Source of the DNA: Nocardia wallacei
Lineage (GTDB): Bacteria > Actinomycetota > Actinomycetes > Mycobacteriales > Mycobacteriaceae
Direction of reading: 5' to 3'
DNA: 64,000 nucleotides
Assembly: GCF_014466955.1 (NCBI RefSeq)
Contig: NZ_AP023396.1
Coordinates: forward strand, 5,394,001 to 5,458,000
This document shows, piece after piece, positions 29,074-38,067 of this stretch. Under the pieces are notes generated by a model, which had not been told where the DNA came from, did no database searches, and was given only the letters and a program-made list of their open reading frames with translations. Numbering within the stretch: the first letter of the stretch is position 1; the number at the start of each line of letters is the position of its first letter. A program made the position numbers and the translations under genes.

Positions 29074-30186
29074 ATGCCCGCCGGACCGACCACCCCGACC
29101 CGTTCGGCCCCGATCGCCCCCGCGGCACTGGTCGCGGCCGTCGATGCCGCGCTCGTCGAGTTCTTCACCGAGCGCCGGGAGCTGGTCGGCGAGCTGGGCC
29201 CGGTGTTCGTCGACGCGGTCGCCGAGCTCGAGGATTTCGTGCTGCGCGGTGGCAAGCGCACCCGCCCCTCGTTCGCCTGGACGGGCTGGCTGGGCGCGGG
29301 CGGCGACCCCCACGGGCCGCAGGCGGGTCCGGTGCTGATCGCCTGCGCCGCTTTGGAATTGGTGCAGGCGTGCGCGCTGATCCACGACGACATCATCGAC
29401 TCCTCGCGCACTCGCCGCGGCTTCCCGACGGTGCACGTGGATTTCGAGGAACGCCATCGCGAGCGCGAATGGCGCGGCGACTCGGCGCATTTCGGGATCA
29501 GCGTGGCCGTGCTGATCGGTGACCTGGCGCTGGCCTGGGCCGACGACATGGTGTCGGCGGCCGGGCTGGATCCCGCCGCCCGGGTGCGGTTCGCTCCGGT
29601 GTGGGCGGCGATGCGCACCGAGGTGATGGGCGGGCAGCTGCTCGACATCCACGGCGAGGCGGGCGCCGACGATTCGGTGGAAGCGGCGCTGCGTATCAAC
29701 CGCTACAAGACCGCCGCCTACACCGTCGAGCGGCCGCTGCATCTGGGCGCGGCGCTGGCCGACGCCGATCCGGCGCTGATCGCCGCCTATCGCGAGTTCG
29801 GCACCGATATCGGCATCGCCTTCCAGTTGCGCGACGACCTGCTGGGCGTCTTCGGTGATCCGGCGGTCACCGGCAAACCCTCGGGCGACGACCTGCGCGA
29901 GGGCAAGCGCACGGTCCTGGTCGCCGAGGCATTGCGCCGCGCCGACGCCACCGTCCCGGCGGCGGCCGAACTGCTGCGCTCGTCACTGGGCACCGACCTC
30001 TCCCCCGACACGGTGACGCGACTGCGCGCCCTGATCACCGAACTCGGCGCGGTCGACGAGGTGGAGCGCCGCATCACCGACCTCACCGAGCGCGGTCTGT
30101 CGGCACTCGAACACAGCTCCGCCACCCCGGAGGCGAAACAGCGACTACGGGCAATGGCGCTGGCCGCCACGAAGCGCGTCGCATGA
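29074..30186 (+). CDS. Polyprenyl diphosphate synthase, probable GGPP synthase
   Basis: 370 residues; GGGAGG precedes the ATG. The first aspartate-rich motif, HDDIIDSS, has DDIID at 105-109; the second is FQLRDDLLGVFGD around 250. GGKRTRPSF and the MGGQLLDI segment are also typical. The enzyme condenses isopentenyl diphosphate onto allylic diphosphates. Next to crtI and crtB it most likely supplies GGPP for phytoene. It occupies the place of idsA2 (Rv2173). The chain length is not proven by the residues visible. Confidence 0.88.
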   Translation: MPAGPTTPTRSAPIAPAALVAAVDAALVEFFTERRELVGELGPVFVDAVAELEDFVLRGGKRTRPSFAWTGWLGAGGDPHGPQAGPVLIACAALELVQACALIHDDIIDSSRTRRGFPTVHVDFEERHREREWRGDSAHFGISVAVLIGDLALAWADDMVSAAGLDPAARVRFAPVWAAMRTEVMGGQLLDIHGEAGADDSVEAALRINRYKTAAYTVERPLHLGAALADADPALIAAYREFGTDIGIAFQLRDDLLGVFGDPAVTGKPSGDDLREGKRTVLVAEALRRADATVPAAAELLRSSLGTDLSPDTVTRLRALITELGAVDEVERRITDLTERGLSALEHSSATPEAKQRLRAMALAATKRVA

Positions 30187-30379
30187 GACCGGCGGATGCG
30201 AGGGAAGCCGGGCCGCGGCCACAGGGTCCAGCCCCACGCGGCGAAACACCCTGCGCGGGCTGGAGGGTCACCCGCCTGGTCCGTCCTACCGGCCACAGCG
30301 GGGACAGCCGCCCGGGTCGCTCTACCCGGCGCGGCGATGCGCGCGGTGTGAGTGGGGCGGGGGCGCGAGGAGACCTGGC

Positions 30380-31987
30380 GTGGTCGAGGGAACGGCGGCC
30401 GCTGATCGCAGGAGCGGTGCGGTGAGAACGGTTGCCGGGCCGACGGACCGGGTTGTTGTGATCGGTGCGGGATTGTCGGGGTTGTCGGCGGCGCTGTATC
30501 TGGTGGGGGCCGGACGGGCGGTGACGGTGGTCGAGCGGGCCGACCATCCCGGCGGCCGGGTCGGCGTGTATCGCGGGCCCGATTACGAGATAGATTCCGG
30601 CGCAACCGTTCTCACCGTGCCCGGACTGATCGATGAAGCCCTGGCCGCGGCCGGGGGGACGGTGCGGGGTCCGCGGATCCACCATTTGGCCCCGGCTTAC
30701 CGGGCTCGGTTCGCCGACGACTCCACCATCGACGTCCTCGACGATCCCGGCGCGATGGCCGCCGAGGTCACCCGCGCCTGCGGGCCCGAGGAGGCCGACC
30801 GCTATCTGCGCCTGCGCGATTGGCTGGGGCGCGTCTACACCGGCGCGTACGGCGAATTCATGGACACCAACTTCGATTCGCCGCTGGACATGATCCGGCT
30901 GCCCGCGAAGCGGCGGGCACTGGCCGAGCTGGTCCGGCTGGGCGCGTTCGGACGGCTCGGCGCCCGGGTGCACCGTACCCTGGACGATCCCCGGCTGGCG
31001 CGGCTGTTCACCTTCCAGGCCCTCTACGCGGGCCTGGCGCCGGCGCGGGCGCTGGCCGTGTACGGCGCGATTCCGCACATGGACACCTGCCTGGGCGTGT
31101 ACTACCCGGAGGGCGGCATGCGCGCGATCCCCGCGGCCATGGCCGCCGCCCTCACCGCCGCGGGCGGACGCCTGGAACTGAATACCGAGGTGACGGGCAT
31201 CGACTACGCCGACGGCCGGGCGCGCCGCGTGCGCGCCGCCGACGGCCGGGCGTTCGACTGCGACGCGGTGGTGCTCACCGCGGACCTGGGTGCGCTGGAC
31301 CGCTTCGGCATTCACCGCCGTCGGCCGCTGCGTGCCTCGCCCTCGGCCGTCGTCGCGCACGGCACCGTGCCCGCCGAGATCGCCGCCGCCTGGCCGGTGC
31401 GGGCGCACCACACCATCGACTTCGGCGCGGCATGGGACGCCACATTCGCCGAGATCGCCGCCCGCCGCGGTCGCGGCCGCCCGATGAGCGACCCTTCGCT
31501 GCTGCTGACCCGCCCCGCGCTCACCGATCCGGGTTTGTTCATCGACCGCCCCACCGGCCGCCACGAACCACTGTCGCTGCTGGCGCCGTGCCCGAATCTG
31601 TGTGCGGCTCCGTTGAATTGGTCCGAGATCGGCCCCGACTACCTGCGCGATCTGCTCGCTGTGCTGGAACGCCGCGGCTACCGCGGCATCGCCGAACACT
31701 TCACCGTCGACCACCTCGACACCCCGCACACCTGGCAGGCCCAGGGCATGCTGGCCGGCACCCCGTTCTCCGCGGCGCACCTGTTCCGCCAGACGGGCCC
31801 GTTCCGCACCCGCAACCTCCCCCGCACACCCGGCAATGTGGTGCTCGCGGGCTGCGGCACCACGCCCGGTGTCGGCGTACCGACCACCGTGCTGTCGGGA
31901 AAACTCGCCGCCCAGCGCATCACCGGCGACAACCCGCCGCGGACGTCCGCACGACACAACCGGCCCGGCCACGTCGCCTCCGCCTGA
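30380..31987 (+). CDS. crtI: Phytoene desaturase CrtI
   Basis: 535 residues from the GTG at 30380, which follows GAGGAG by seven bases; a GTG at 30422 (521 residues) is an alternative with AGGAG. The FAD fold VVVIGAGLSGLSAALYLVGAG (in part) is near residue 25, then ERADHPGGRVGVY and DSGATVLTVP. GGMRAIPAAMAAAL in the middle and the end GNVVLAGCGTTPGVGVPTTVLSG are CrtI marks. It inserts double bonds into phytoene toward neurosporene or lycopene. The end before stop is followed directly by a 35-bp tandem repeat array. Confidence 0.9.
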   Translation: MVEGTAAADRRSGAVRTVAGPTDRVVVIGAGLSGLSAALYLVGAGRAVTVVERADHPGGRVGVYRGPDYEIDSGATVLTVPGLIDEALAAAGGTVRGPRIHHLAPAYRARFADDSTIDVLDDPGAMAAEVTRACGPEEADRYLRLRDWLGRVYTGAYGEFMDTNFDSPLDMIRLPAKRRALAELVRLGAFGRLGARVHRTLDDPRLARLFTFQALYAGLAPARALAVYGAIPHMDTCLGVYYPEGGMRAIPAAMAAALTAAGGRLELNTEVTGIDYADGRARRVRAADGRAFDCDAVVLTADLGALDRFGIHRRRPLRASPSAVVAHGTVPAEIAAAWPVRAHHTIDFGAAWDATFAEIAARRGRGRPMSDPSLLLTRPALTDPGLFIDRPTGRHEPLSLLAPCPNLCAAPLNWSEIGPDYLRDLLAVLERRGYRGIAEHFTVDHLDTPHTWQAQGMLAGTPFSAAHLFRQTGPFRTRNLPRTPGNVVLAGCGTTPGVGVPTTVLSGKLAAQRITGDNPPRTSARHNRPGHVASA

Positions 31988-31995
31988 GCCGAGTG

Positions 31996-32275
31996 TGCGG
32001 CGGGCGCGTCTTGCCCGCATGACCCGAGTCTGCGGCGGGCGCGTCTCGTCCGCATGATCCGAGTCTGCGGCGGAAGCTTCTCCTCCGCATGATCCGAGTC
32101 TGCGGCGGAAGCTTCTCCTCCGCATGATCCGAGTGCGCGGAAGGCGCGTCTCGTCCTCATGACCCGGGTCTGCGGCGGGCGCGTCTCCTCCGCTCGACCC
32201 GAGTGCGCGAAGGGCGCGTCTCGTCCGTGTGGCCCTAGTCTGCGGAGGGCGCGTCTCCTCCGCATGACCCGAGTA
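31996..32275. repeat. Eight tandem 35-bp repeats between crtI and mptA
   Basis: Exactly eight 35-bp units run from 31996 to 32275 with a decayed ninth. Each unit starts TGCGG(C/A)GG, has GCGTCTC or GCTTCTC in the middle and ends near CATGACCCGAGTC. Units three and four differ only at the last base. The period is not a multiple of three. The remainder up to mptA (32276-32460) has no gene. Resembles mycobacterial intergenic VNTRs in size and place; no function known. Confidence 0.9.
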
Positions 32276-32460
32276 AGCGGAGGGCAGCGACACGCGGGAT
32301 GCCGTGTGGTGAAACGGGGACACGGACTCGTCGCGGGGCGCTCCGACGTGATACCGGCCGACCGACGCGCTAGTGTTCCCCGCAACCAATTAAACTAGCG
32401 GCCGACCTTGTAGACAGCGGTCCCGACCGCACCGACTTCCCCGGGGGGACCCGACGACCT

Positions 32461-34065
32461 ATGCCGACCCCCGACACGACTACCGCCACCATGGCGGACA
32501 CAGCGATCACCGAGGCACTGACTCCCGCCGCCCCGGCGGTACCGCGCACCCTGCGCTGGTGGCTGCACTTCTCCGCCGATTTTCTCCGTAGCCCGGAGGG
32601 ACACGCGGCGCTGCTGGGTTTCTGGGGCGCGCTGATGATCACCTGCGGCGGCCTGGGCGCCGGCGCGGTGCGGCGCAGCGATCCGCTGCTGGAGGCGGCG
32701 CACCTGTCCTGGTTGCGGTTCGGGCACGGCTACGCCTTGGCGACCATCGGGGTGTGGATCGGTGTGCTGGCGATGATCGTCGCGTGGGTTCGGCTGGGGC
32801 GGATCACGATCGGCACCGCCGAGCGCGGCAGCGCGGTGACGCTCAACGAGTTACGCGCGGTCGTCGGCATCTGGATCTTCCCGTTGTTGTTCGCCGTGCC
32901 CATGTTCAGCGCGGACGTCTACTCCTATCTGGCGCAGGGTGCGCTGCTGCGCGACGGCTTCGACCCGTACACGGTCGGCCCGGTGGTGAATCCCGGTGTG
33001 CTGCTGGACAACGTGAGCCCGGTATGGACCACCACCACCGCGCCCTACGGCCCGATCTTCCTGCTGCTGGGCAAGTGGATCACCACGGTCACCGGCGACA
33101 ACGTGGTGGCCGGTACCTGGGCGATGCGCCTGGTGATGCTGCCGGGCCTGGCGCTGATGATGTGGGCGGTCCCGCATCTGACCAAGCACCTGGGCGGCAA
33201 ACCGACGGTCGCGCTGTGGCTCGCCGTGCTCAACCCGCTGGTGCTGATCCATCTGATCGGCGGCGTGCACAACGAGATGCTGATGGTCGGGCTGATGGCC
33301 GCGGGTATCGCACTGGTGCTGGAGCGCCATCACGCGGCGGGCATCGTGGTGGTCGCGATCGGCGTGGCGATCAAGGCGACCGCGGGCGTGGCGCTGCCGT
33401 TCCTGGTGTGGATCTGGATGATTCACGAACGGGAGCGGCGGGCGGCCGAGGACAAGGGACCGCTGCCGCATCCGCTGTGGACCTTCGCCAAGATCGGTGG
33501 TCTGGGCCTGTCGGTGTTCGCGGTGGTGTTCGCCGCGGCGTCGGCGGTCGCCGGGGTCGGGATCGGCTGGCTCACCGCGCTGTCGGGCTCGAAGAAGATC
33601 ATCAACTGGCTGTCGCTGCCGACCATCATGGCGCACATGGTGACCTGGGTGACGCCGCTGCGGGTGGAGTCGGTGCTGACCTGGACCCGCGGCCTGTGCG
33701 CGGTGGCGCTGGTGGCGATTCTGATCTGGACGTGGTGGCGGTTCAAGCACAGCGAGCGGGAGGCGGTGCTGGGCATCCTGATCGCCTTCGTCGCGATCGT
33801 CATCCTCTCCCCCGCGGCCCTGCCCTGGTACTACTCGTGGCCGCTGGCGCTGGCGGCCGGTTTCGCGATGTCGACCACGACGCTGATGGTGCTGGTGGGT
33901 CTATGCACCTGGCTGATGCTGGTGTTCCAGCCCGGCGGCGCGATCGGGCTCTACAACCCCGCGCACGTCGTCGCGGCCACGTTCGTCGCGGTGGTGGCGG
34001 CGCTGTCGCTGCGGACGGTGGATCCGCTGCGGCTGCGCGCCGACAGCGGCAGAACCCGGCAGTGA
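32461..34065 (+). CDS. mptA: Alpha-(1->6)-mannopyranosyltransferase (MptA-type GT-C)
   Basis: 534 residues with about 12-13 transmembrane helices. The first periplasmic loop contains MFSADVYSYLAQGALLRDGFDPY, where the acidic residues of the GT-C site lie (sequence given in part across residues 155-177), followed by SPVWTTTTAPYGPIFL. This family uses decaprenyl-phosphomannose to extend the mannan core of lipomannan and lipoarabinomannan on the outer membrane face. Gene order (idsA, then pknL downstream) points to MptA (Rv2174) rather than MptB. Its stop overlaps the crtB start (GTGA), an unexpected coupling of mannan and carotenoid genes. Confidence 0.88.
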   Translation: MPTPDTTTATMADTAITEALTPAAPAVPRTLRWWLHFSADFLRSPEGHAALLGFWGALMITCGGLGAGAVRRSDPLLEAAHLSWLRFGHGYALATIGVWIGVLAMIVAWVRLGRITIGTAERGSAVTLNELRAVVGIWIFPLLFAVPMFSADVYSYLAQGALLRDGFDPYTVGPVVNPGVLLDNVSPVWTTTTAPYGPIFLLLGKWITTVTGDNVVAGTWAMRLVMLPGLALMMWAVPHLTKHLGGKPTVALWLAVLNPLVLIHLIGGVHNEMLMVGLMAAGIALVLERHHAAGIVVVAIGVAIKATAGVALPFLVWIWMIHERERRAAEDKGPLPHPLWTFAKIGGLGLSVFAVVFAAASAVAGVGIGWLTALSGSKKIINWLSLPTIMAHMVTWVTPLRVESVLTWTRGLCAVALVAILIWTWWRFKHSEREAVLGILIAFVAIVILSPAALPWYYSWPLALAAGFAMSTTTLMVLVGLCTWLMLVFQPGGAIGLYNPAHVVAATFVAVVAALSLRTVDPLRLRADSGRTRQ

Positions 34066-35006
34066 GCCCCGGCGGCACGGAGCCGTCGGCCGCCTACCGG
34101 CACTGCCGCGCGGTGGCCGCCGCCCACGGCCGCACCTATTTCCTCGCCACCCGCCTGCTCTCCCCCGGGCAGCGCCCTGCCGTACACGCCCTCTACGCCT
34201 TCGCCCGCACCGTCGACGACATCGTCGACCACGGCACGAAAGACACTGCCGCCCAACTCGATCTGATCGAGCAGCTGCTACGCGACCGGCTGGCGCCACA
34301 CCGGTCAGCCACCGCCACGCACGCCGCGCGGCTTGAATGGGAGCCGGTGTTGTGGGCCGTCGGCGACACCATCGAGCGGTACGGCATTGCGCCCGAACAC
34401 TTCTGGACGTTCCTGGACTCCATGCGCATGGACGTCCCCGGTTCGCCGCTGTTCCGCAACCGCTACGCCACGATGGCGGAGTTGCGCGAGTACATGCGCG
34501 GGTCGGCGGCGGCGATCGGGTTGCAGTTGCTGCCCGTGCTGGGCACGGTCGGGCCGCGCGCGGAGGCGGAGCCCGCGGCCGCGGCGCTGGGTGAGGCGTT
34601 TCAGCTCACCAACTTCCTCCGCGATGTGGGCGAGGATCTCGACCGCGACCGGATCTACCTGCCCGCCGCCGACCTGGCGGCCTTCGGCGTGGACGACGAC
34701 CTGCTCCGGCACGGCCACCGCACCGGCCGCACCGACGCCCGCCTGCGCCGCGCCTTGGCCCACCTGATCGCCACGAACCGCGCCCTGTACCGCCGCGCCG
34801 AACCCGGCATCGACCTGCTGTACCCGCGTGTACGCCCCGCCATCCGGACCGCCGCCGCCCTGTACGCCGGGATCCTCGATGAAATCGAACGCTCGGACTA
34901 CGCGATATTCGCCACCCGCGCCGTCGTCCCGCGCCACCGCCGGTTACGGGTCGCCGCAAGCGAATTCACCCCCGCATTCCTGCCTTTCATCGAAACCCGC
35001 CGATAG
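34062..35006 (+). CDS. crtB: Phytoene synthase CrtB
   Basis: 314 residues from the GTG at 34062. The substrate-binding motifs are visible: YAFARTVDDIVD with Asp52, Asp53 and Asp56, and LTNFLRDVGEDLDRDRIYLP near residue 185. It joins two GGPP molecules into phytoene. The gene follows mptA by a GTGA overlap, while crtI lies upstream of mptA, so the usual crtI-crtB pair is split. The C-terminus ends before a degenerate tandem repeat region. Confidence 0.92.
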   Translation: MSPGGTEPSAAYRHCRAVAAAHGRTYFLATRLLSPGQRPAVHALYAFARTVDDIVDHGTKDTAAQLDLIEQLLRDRLAPHRSATATHAARLEWEPVLWAVGDTIERYGIAPEHFWTFLDSMRMDVPGSPLFRNRYATMAELREYMRGSAAAIGLQLLPVLGTVGPRAEAEPAAAALGEAFQLTNFLRDVGEDLDRDRIYLPAADLAAFGVDDDLLRHGHRTGRTDARLRRALAHLIATNRALYRRAEPGIDLLYPRVRPAIRTAAALYAGILDEIERSDYAIFATRAVVPRHRRLRVAASEFTPAFLPFIETRR

Positions 35007-35035
35007 CTACCCCGCGTCCCGGCCTGCCGTAGCTC

Positions 35036-35530
35036 GGCAGCGAACAGTGCCCACACCACCCCCGACCCTCCTGTAGCCCGGCAGCGAACAGGGCGCAGAC
35101 CACCGCCGGTCTCGAGGCCCGGCCGTCGAACAAGAGCAGTCGCCTACCACCGCGTCTCTCCCGAGGACCGGCCGACAAACAGAAGCGCGACCGCCTCACC
35201 GCCCACCCGCAAACAGACGCACGCCCCGCCCCCGCCCCCCACAGGCCGCCCGACGAACAGACGCAGGCCCGCCGCCGCCCTCACAGCCCACCCGACAAAC
35301 AGACGCACGACCGCCGCCCTCACGGCCCCGCCCGCAAACAGGCGCACGGCCGCCGCTCTCACAGCCCGCCCGCAAACAGGCGCACGACCGCCGCCCTCAC
35401 AGCCCGCCCGCAAACAGGCGCACGACCGCCGCTCTCACAGCCCGCAAACAGGCGCACGACCGCCGCCGACCCTGACAGGCCAGGCCCGACGAACAGACGC
35501 ACGCCGCCGCCGCCCTCACAGCCGGCCGAC
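35036..35530. repeat. Degenerate tandem repeats of about 38 bp downstream of crtB
   Basis: The 573-bp gap between crtB and the DNA-binding protein gene is mostly made of imperfect repeats. The anchor (C/G)AAACAGGCGCACGACCGCC recurs with spacings of 34-45 bp; the best copies, around 35335-35440, are 38 bp apart. The composition is very C-rich on the plus strand. Frames read through it but look like translated repeats. It lies between convergent genes, so it may serve as a transcription end region; function unknown. Confidence 0.8.
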
Positions 35531-35579
35531 GAGCACCAGCAGGCCGACGCCTGTCCGTAGGGCGGCTTTCGTTTCCGCG

Positions 35580-35948
35580 TCAGAAGGGTTCGGCGGCGGC
35601 GCGGCGGACGACCTCGCGGGCGAGCGGGCCGTGGATGGCGTCGACGGGGCGGCCGGGGAGGGTGTCGTCTTCGGTGTAGAGCCACTCGAGGATTTCCTCG
35701 TCGGTGTACTTCGCGTCGCGCATCACCGTGATCAGGCCGGGCAGGGGCTTCACGACGGCGCCGGTGGCGTCGAAGAAATCCTTCGGGACCCCCGCGACGC
35801 CGTTGCGGCGGATCGCGAGCAACTGGTGGTCGCGCAACAGCTGATGCACACGGGTCACGGCGAGACCGAGCTGCTCGGCCACCTCGGGCAGCGGGAGCAG
35901 GGTCACCGACTCCGGGACGACATCGTCGCTGCAAGGGAATGCACTCAC
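35580..35948 (-). CDS. Rv2175c-type winged-helix DNA-binding protein, predicted PknL partner
   Basis: 122 residues. The N-terminal half is a helix-turn-helix (LLPLPEVAEQLGLAVTRVHQLLRDHQL) with a wing, and the C-terminal half (DAKYTDEEILEWLYTEDDTL) is the conserved helical part of Rv2175c proteins. In M. tuberculosis the homologue binds DNA and is phosphorylated by PknL, which abolishes binding. Here the gene is divergent from pknL with about 130 bp between the starts, the same arrangement. Threonines near the N-terminus (for example in SVTLLP) could be the target; this is inference. Confidence 0.85.
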   Translation of the reverse strand: MSAFPCSDDVVPESVTLLPLPEVAEQLGLAVTRVHQLLRDHQLLAIRRNGVAGVPKDFFDATGAVVKPLPGLITVMRDAKYTDEEILEWLYTEDDTLPGRPVDAIHGPLAREVVRRAAAEPF

Positions 35949-36078
35949 CCGGACAACGGTAGACCGTTCGTCCCCGCACGTCGTGAGACACCCGGACGGT
36001 AACCGCCTATACCATCGACACCAGCCGCCACGGGGGCGGCGTTCGCTTGTCGCAGCCGAGGCGAGAGGTGAGAGCTTT

Positions 36079-38067
36079 GTGAAAGTCGGAGGACATCAGT
36101 TGATCGGCCAGATGCTGGACGGGCGCTACCGCATCGACGCGCCCATCGCGCGCGGCGGCATGTCGATGGTGTTTCGGGGGGTGGATACGCGGCTGGACCG
36201 GCCGGTGGCGATCAAGGTGATGGACCCGAAATTCGCCGGCGACCCGCAGTTCCTGAGCCGGTTCGAATTCGAAGCGCGCTCGGTGGCCAAGCTGAAGCAC
36301 CCGTCCCTGGTCGCCGTGTACGACCAGGGCGTCGACGGTGACCACCCGTTCCTGATCATGGAATTGGTGGAGGGCGGCACGCTGCGCGAGTTGCTGCGCG
36401 AGCGCGGTCCGATGCCACCGCACGCCGTGTACGCGGTGGCCGAGCCGGTACTGCAGGCGATCGGGGTGGCGCACGCCGCGGGCCTGGTGCACCGCGACGT
36501 CAAACCGGAGAACGTGCTGATCTCCGATGCCGGTGAGGTCAAGATCGCCGACTTCGGGCTGGTACGCGCGGCCGCCGGATCGAACATGACCTCGGCGAGC
36601 GTCATCCTGGGCACGGCCCACTACCTGTCGCCCGAGCAGGTCACCGACGGCAATGCCGACGCCCGCAGCGACGTGTACTCCTTCGGTGTCCTGATCTTCG
36701 AGATGCTGACCGGTCGCACCCCGTTCACGGGCGACACCTCGCTGTCGATCGCGTACCAGCGGGTCGAGAAGGACGTGCCCAGCCCGAGCCTGCTCATCGC
36801 CGGCGTGCCGCCGGAGTTCGACGAACTGGTCGCGCACGCCACCGCCCGCGAGCCCGCGCATCGTTTCGCCGACGCCACCGAGATGGCCGGTGAACTGCGG
36901 CGCATCGCCACCGAGCTGCACCTGCCCGCGTACCGGGTACCGGCGCCGAAGGAATCGGCCGAGCACCTGTCCTCGCGATACCGGATCGGCCCGACTCCGG
37001 CACCCGCCGCCTCCGCACCGGACGCGACGACCCGCTTCGCCGCCGAACCACCGGCCCCGCAACCGCAGCACACCCGGGTGATGACCGCGACGCAACCGCG
37101 GGCCGAGGACTATTCGCCCGACTACCCGAGCCCGCCGCCGCCCCCGCAGCGCTCCTATGCCGACGATTTCCAGGCCGATCGCGACAGATCCCGTCGCCGG
37201 ATGTACATCTGGGCCGCCATCGTGGTCGTGCTGGCGCTGCTACTCGGCCTCGGCGGCTGGTGGCTCGGCGTCGGCCGCTACGCCGCCGTGCCGCCGATCG
37301 CGGGCATGGACACCGACCGCGCGACGGTGGTGCTGCAGAACGCCGGATTCGATACGACGGTGCGCGACAAGGCTTCCGACACCATCCCGGTCGGCGGCGT
37401 GGTCGGCACCGACCCGGCGGCCGGCGCCCGGGTCGTCAAGGGCTCCACCGTCGCGGTGCTGGTCTCCAGCGGCAAACCGAAGGTGCCGCAGTTCCAGCCC
37501 GGCGAGAATATCGACAGGGTCCGCCAGGCCATCCGCGACGCCGGACTCAAACCGGTCGACAGCGGCGAGAGACCCAGCACAGCACCGAAAGGCACACTGG
37601 CACAACTGGATCCGGCTCCGGGCACCGTCCTGCCGATGGAGGCGACGGTGAAGGTGTACCGCAGCAAGGGATCCACGCCGGTGAAGCTGCCGGACGTGCG
37701 CGGTAAGACGGTGGACGAGGCTCGCGCGACCCTCGAGCGGGCCGGAATCACGGTGCAGGACACCAGATCCGCGTTCGACGCGCGCATCCAGTCCGGTCAG
37801 GTGGCCGGCACCGATCCCGAGGCCGGCACCAGCCTGCTGTCCGGCGCCTCGGTCACCCTGATCGTCTCGAACGCGGTGCGGCTGCCGGACGTGGTCGGCA
37901 AGAGCGTGTCGGCCGCCCGCAGCGAACTGGAAGCGCTCGGGCTGCAAGTGGTCCTGAGCAATATCTTCACCGCCAACGACCACGGCACCATCCGCGTCCA
38001 GACGCCGATCGCCGGAGCGAGCGTCCAGCCCGGCAGCACCGTCACGCTCGTCGTTCTGCCCTTCTGA
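36079..38067 (+). CDS. pknL: Membrane serine/threonine protein kinase PknL with PASTA repeats
   Basis: 662 residues from a GTG at 36079, just before the kinase domain. Kinase motifs: GRYRIDAPIARGGMSMVFRG, catalytic Lys46 in VAIKVMD, LVHRDVKPENVLI, IADFGLV and GTAHYLSPEQV. A Pro-rich linker (about 320-370) leads to a transmembrane helix (about 376-398). Four PASTA domains follow, which in the family bind muropeptides or lipid II. It signals from the wall to cytoplasm. The 3' end overlaps the convergent gene at 38042 by 26 bp. The frame is open for 32 codons upstream, but those lack kinase-like sequence. Confidence 0.95.
   Translation: MKVGGHQLIGQMLDGRYRIDAPIARGGMSMVFRGVDTRLDRPVAIKVMDPKFAGDPQFLSRFEFEARSVAKLKHPSLVAVYDQGVDGDHPFLIMELVEGGTLRELLRERGPMPPHAVYAVAEPVLQAIGVAHAAGLVHRDVKPENVLISDAGEVKIADFGLVRAAAGSNMTSASVILGTAHYLSPEQVTDGNADARSDVYSFGVLIFEMLTGRTPFTGDTSLSIAYQRVEKDVPSPSLLIAGVPPEFDELVAHATAREPAHRFADATEMAGELRRIATELHLPAYRVPAPKESAEHLSSRYRIGPTPAPAASAPDATTRFAAEPPAPQPQHTRVMTATQPRAEDYSPDYPSPPPPPQRSYADDFQADRDRSRRRMYIWAAIVVVLALLLGLGGWWLGVGRYAAVPPIAGMDTDRATVVLQNAGFDTTVRDKASDTIPVGGVVGTDPAAGARVVKGSTVAVLVSSGKPKVPQFQPGENIDRVRQAIRDAGLKPVDSGERPSTAPKGTLAQLDPAPGTVLPMEATVKVYRSKGSTPVKLPDVRGKTVDEARATLERAGITVQDTRSAFDARIQSGQVAGTDPEAGTSLLSGASVTLIVSNAVRLPDVVGKSVSAARSELEALGLQVVLSNIFTANDHGTIRVQTPIAGASVQPGSTVTLVVLPF

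Noticed and set aside
31996..32275. CRISPR array
   Set aside because: The repeat-plus-spacer plan is absent: units are contiguous 35-bp tandem copies with scattered substitutions and no unique spacers, and no cas genes are near.
30083..32389. 768-codon minus-strand frame opposite crtI
   Set aside because: Antisense of idsA end, crtI and the 35-bp repeats; the repeats give it a pseudo-repetitive protein. No start site or domain.
35007..35579. Protein-coding frames through the C-rich repeat region
   Set aside because: Translations are only repeated Arg/Gly/Ala or Cys strings that follow the DNA repeats; no ribosome binding site.
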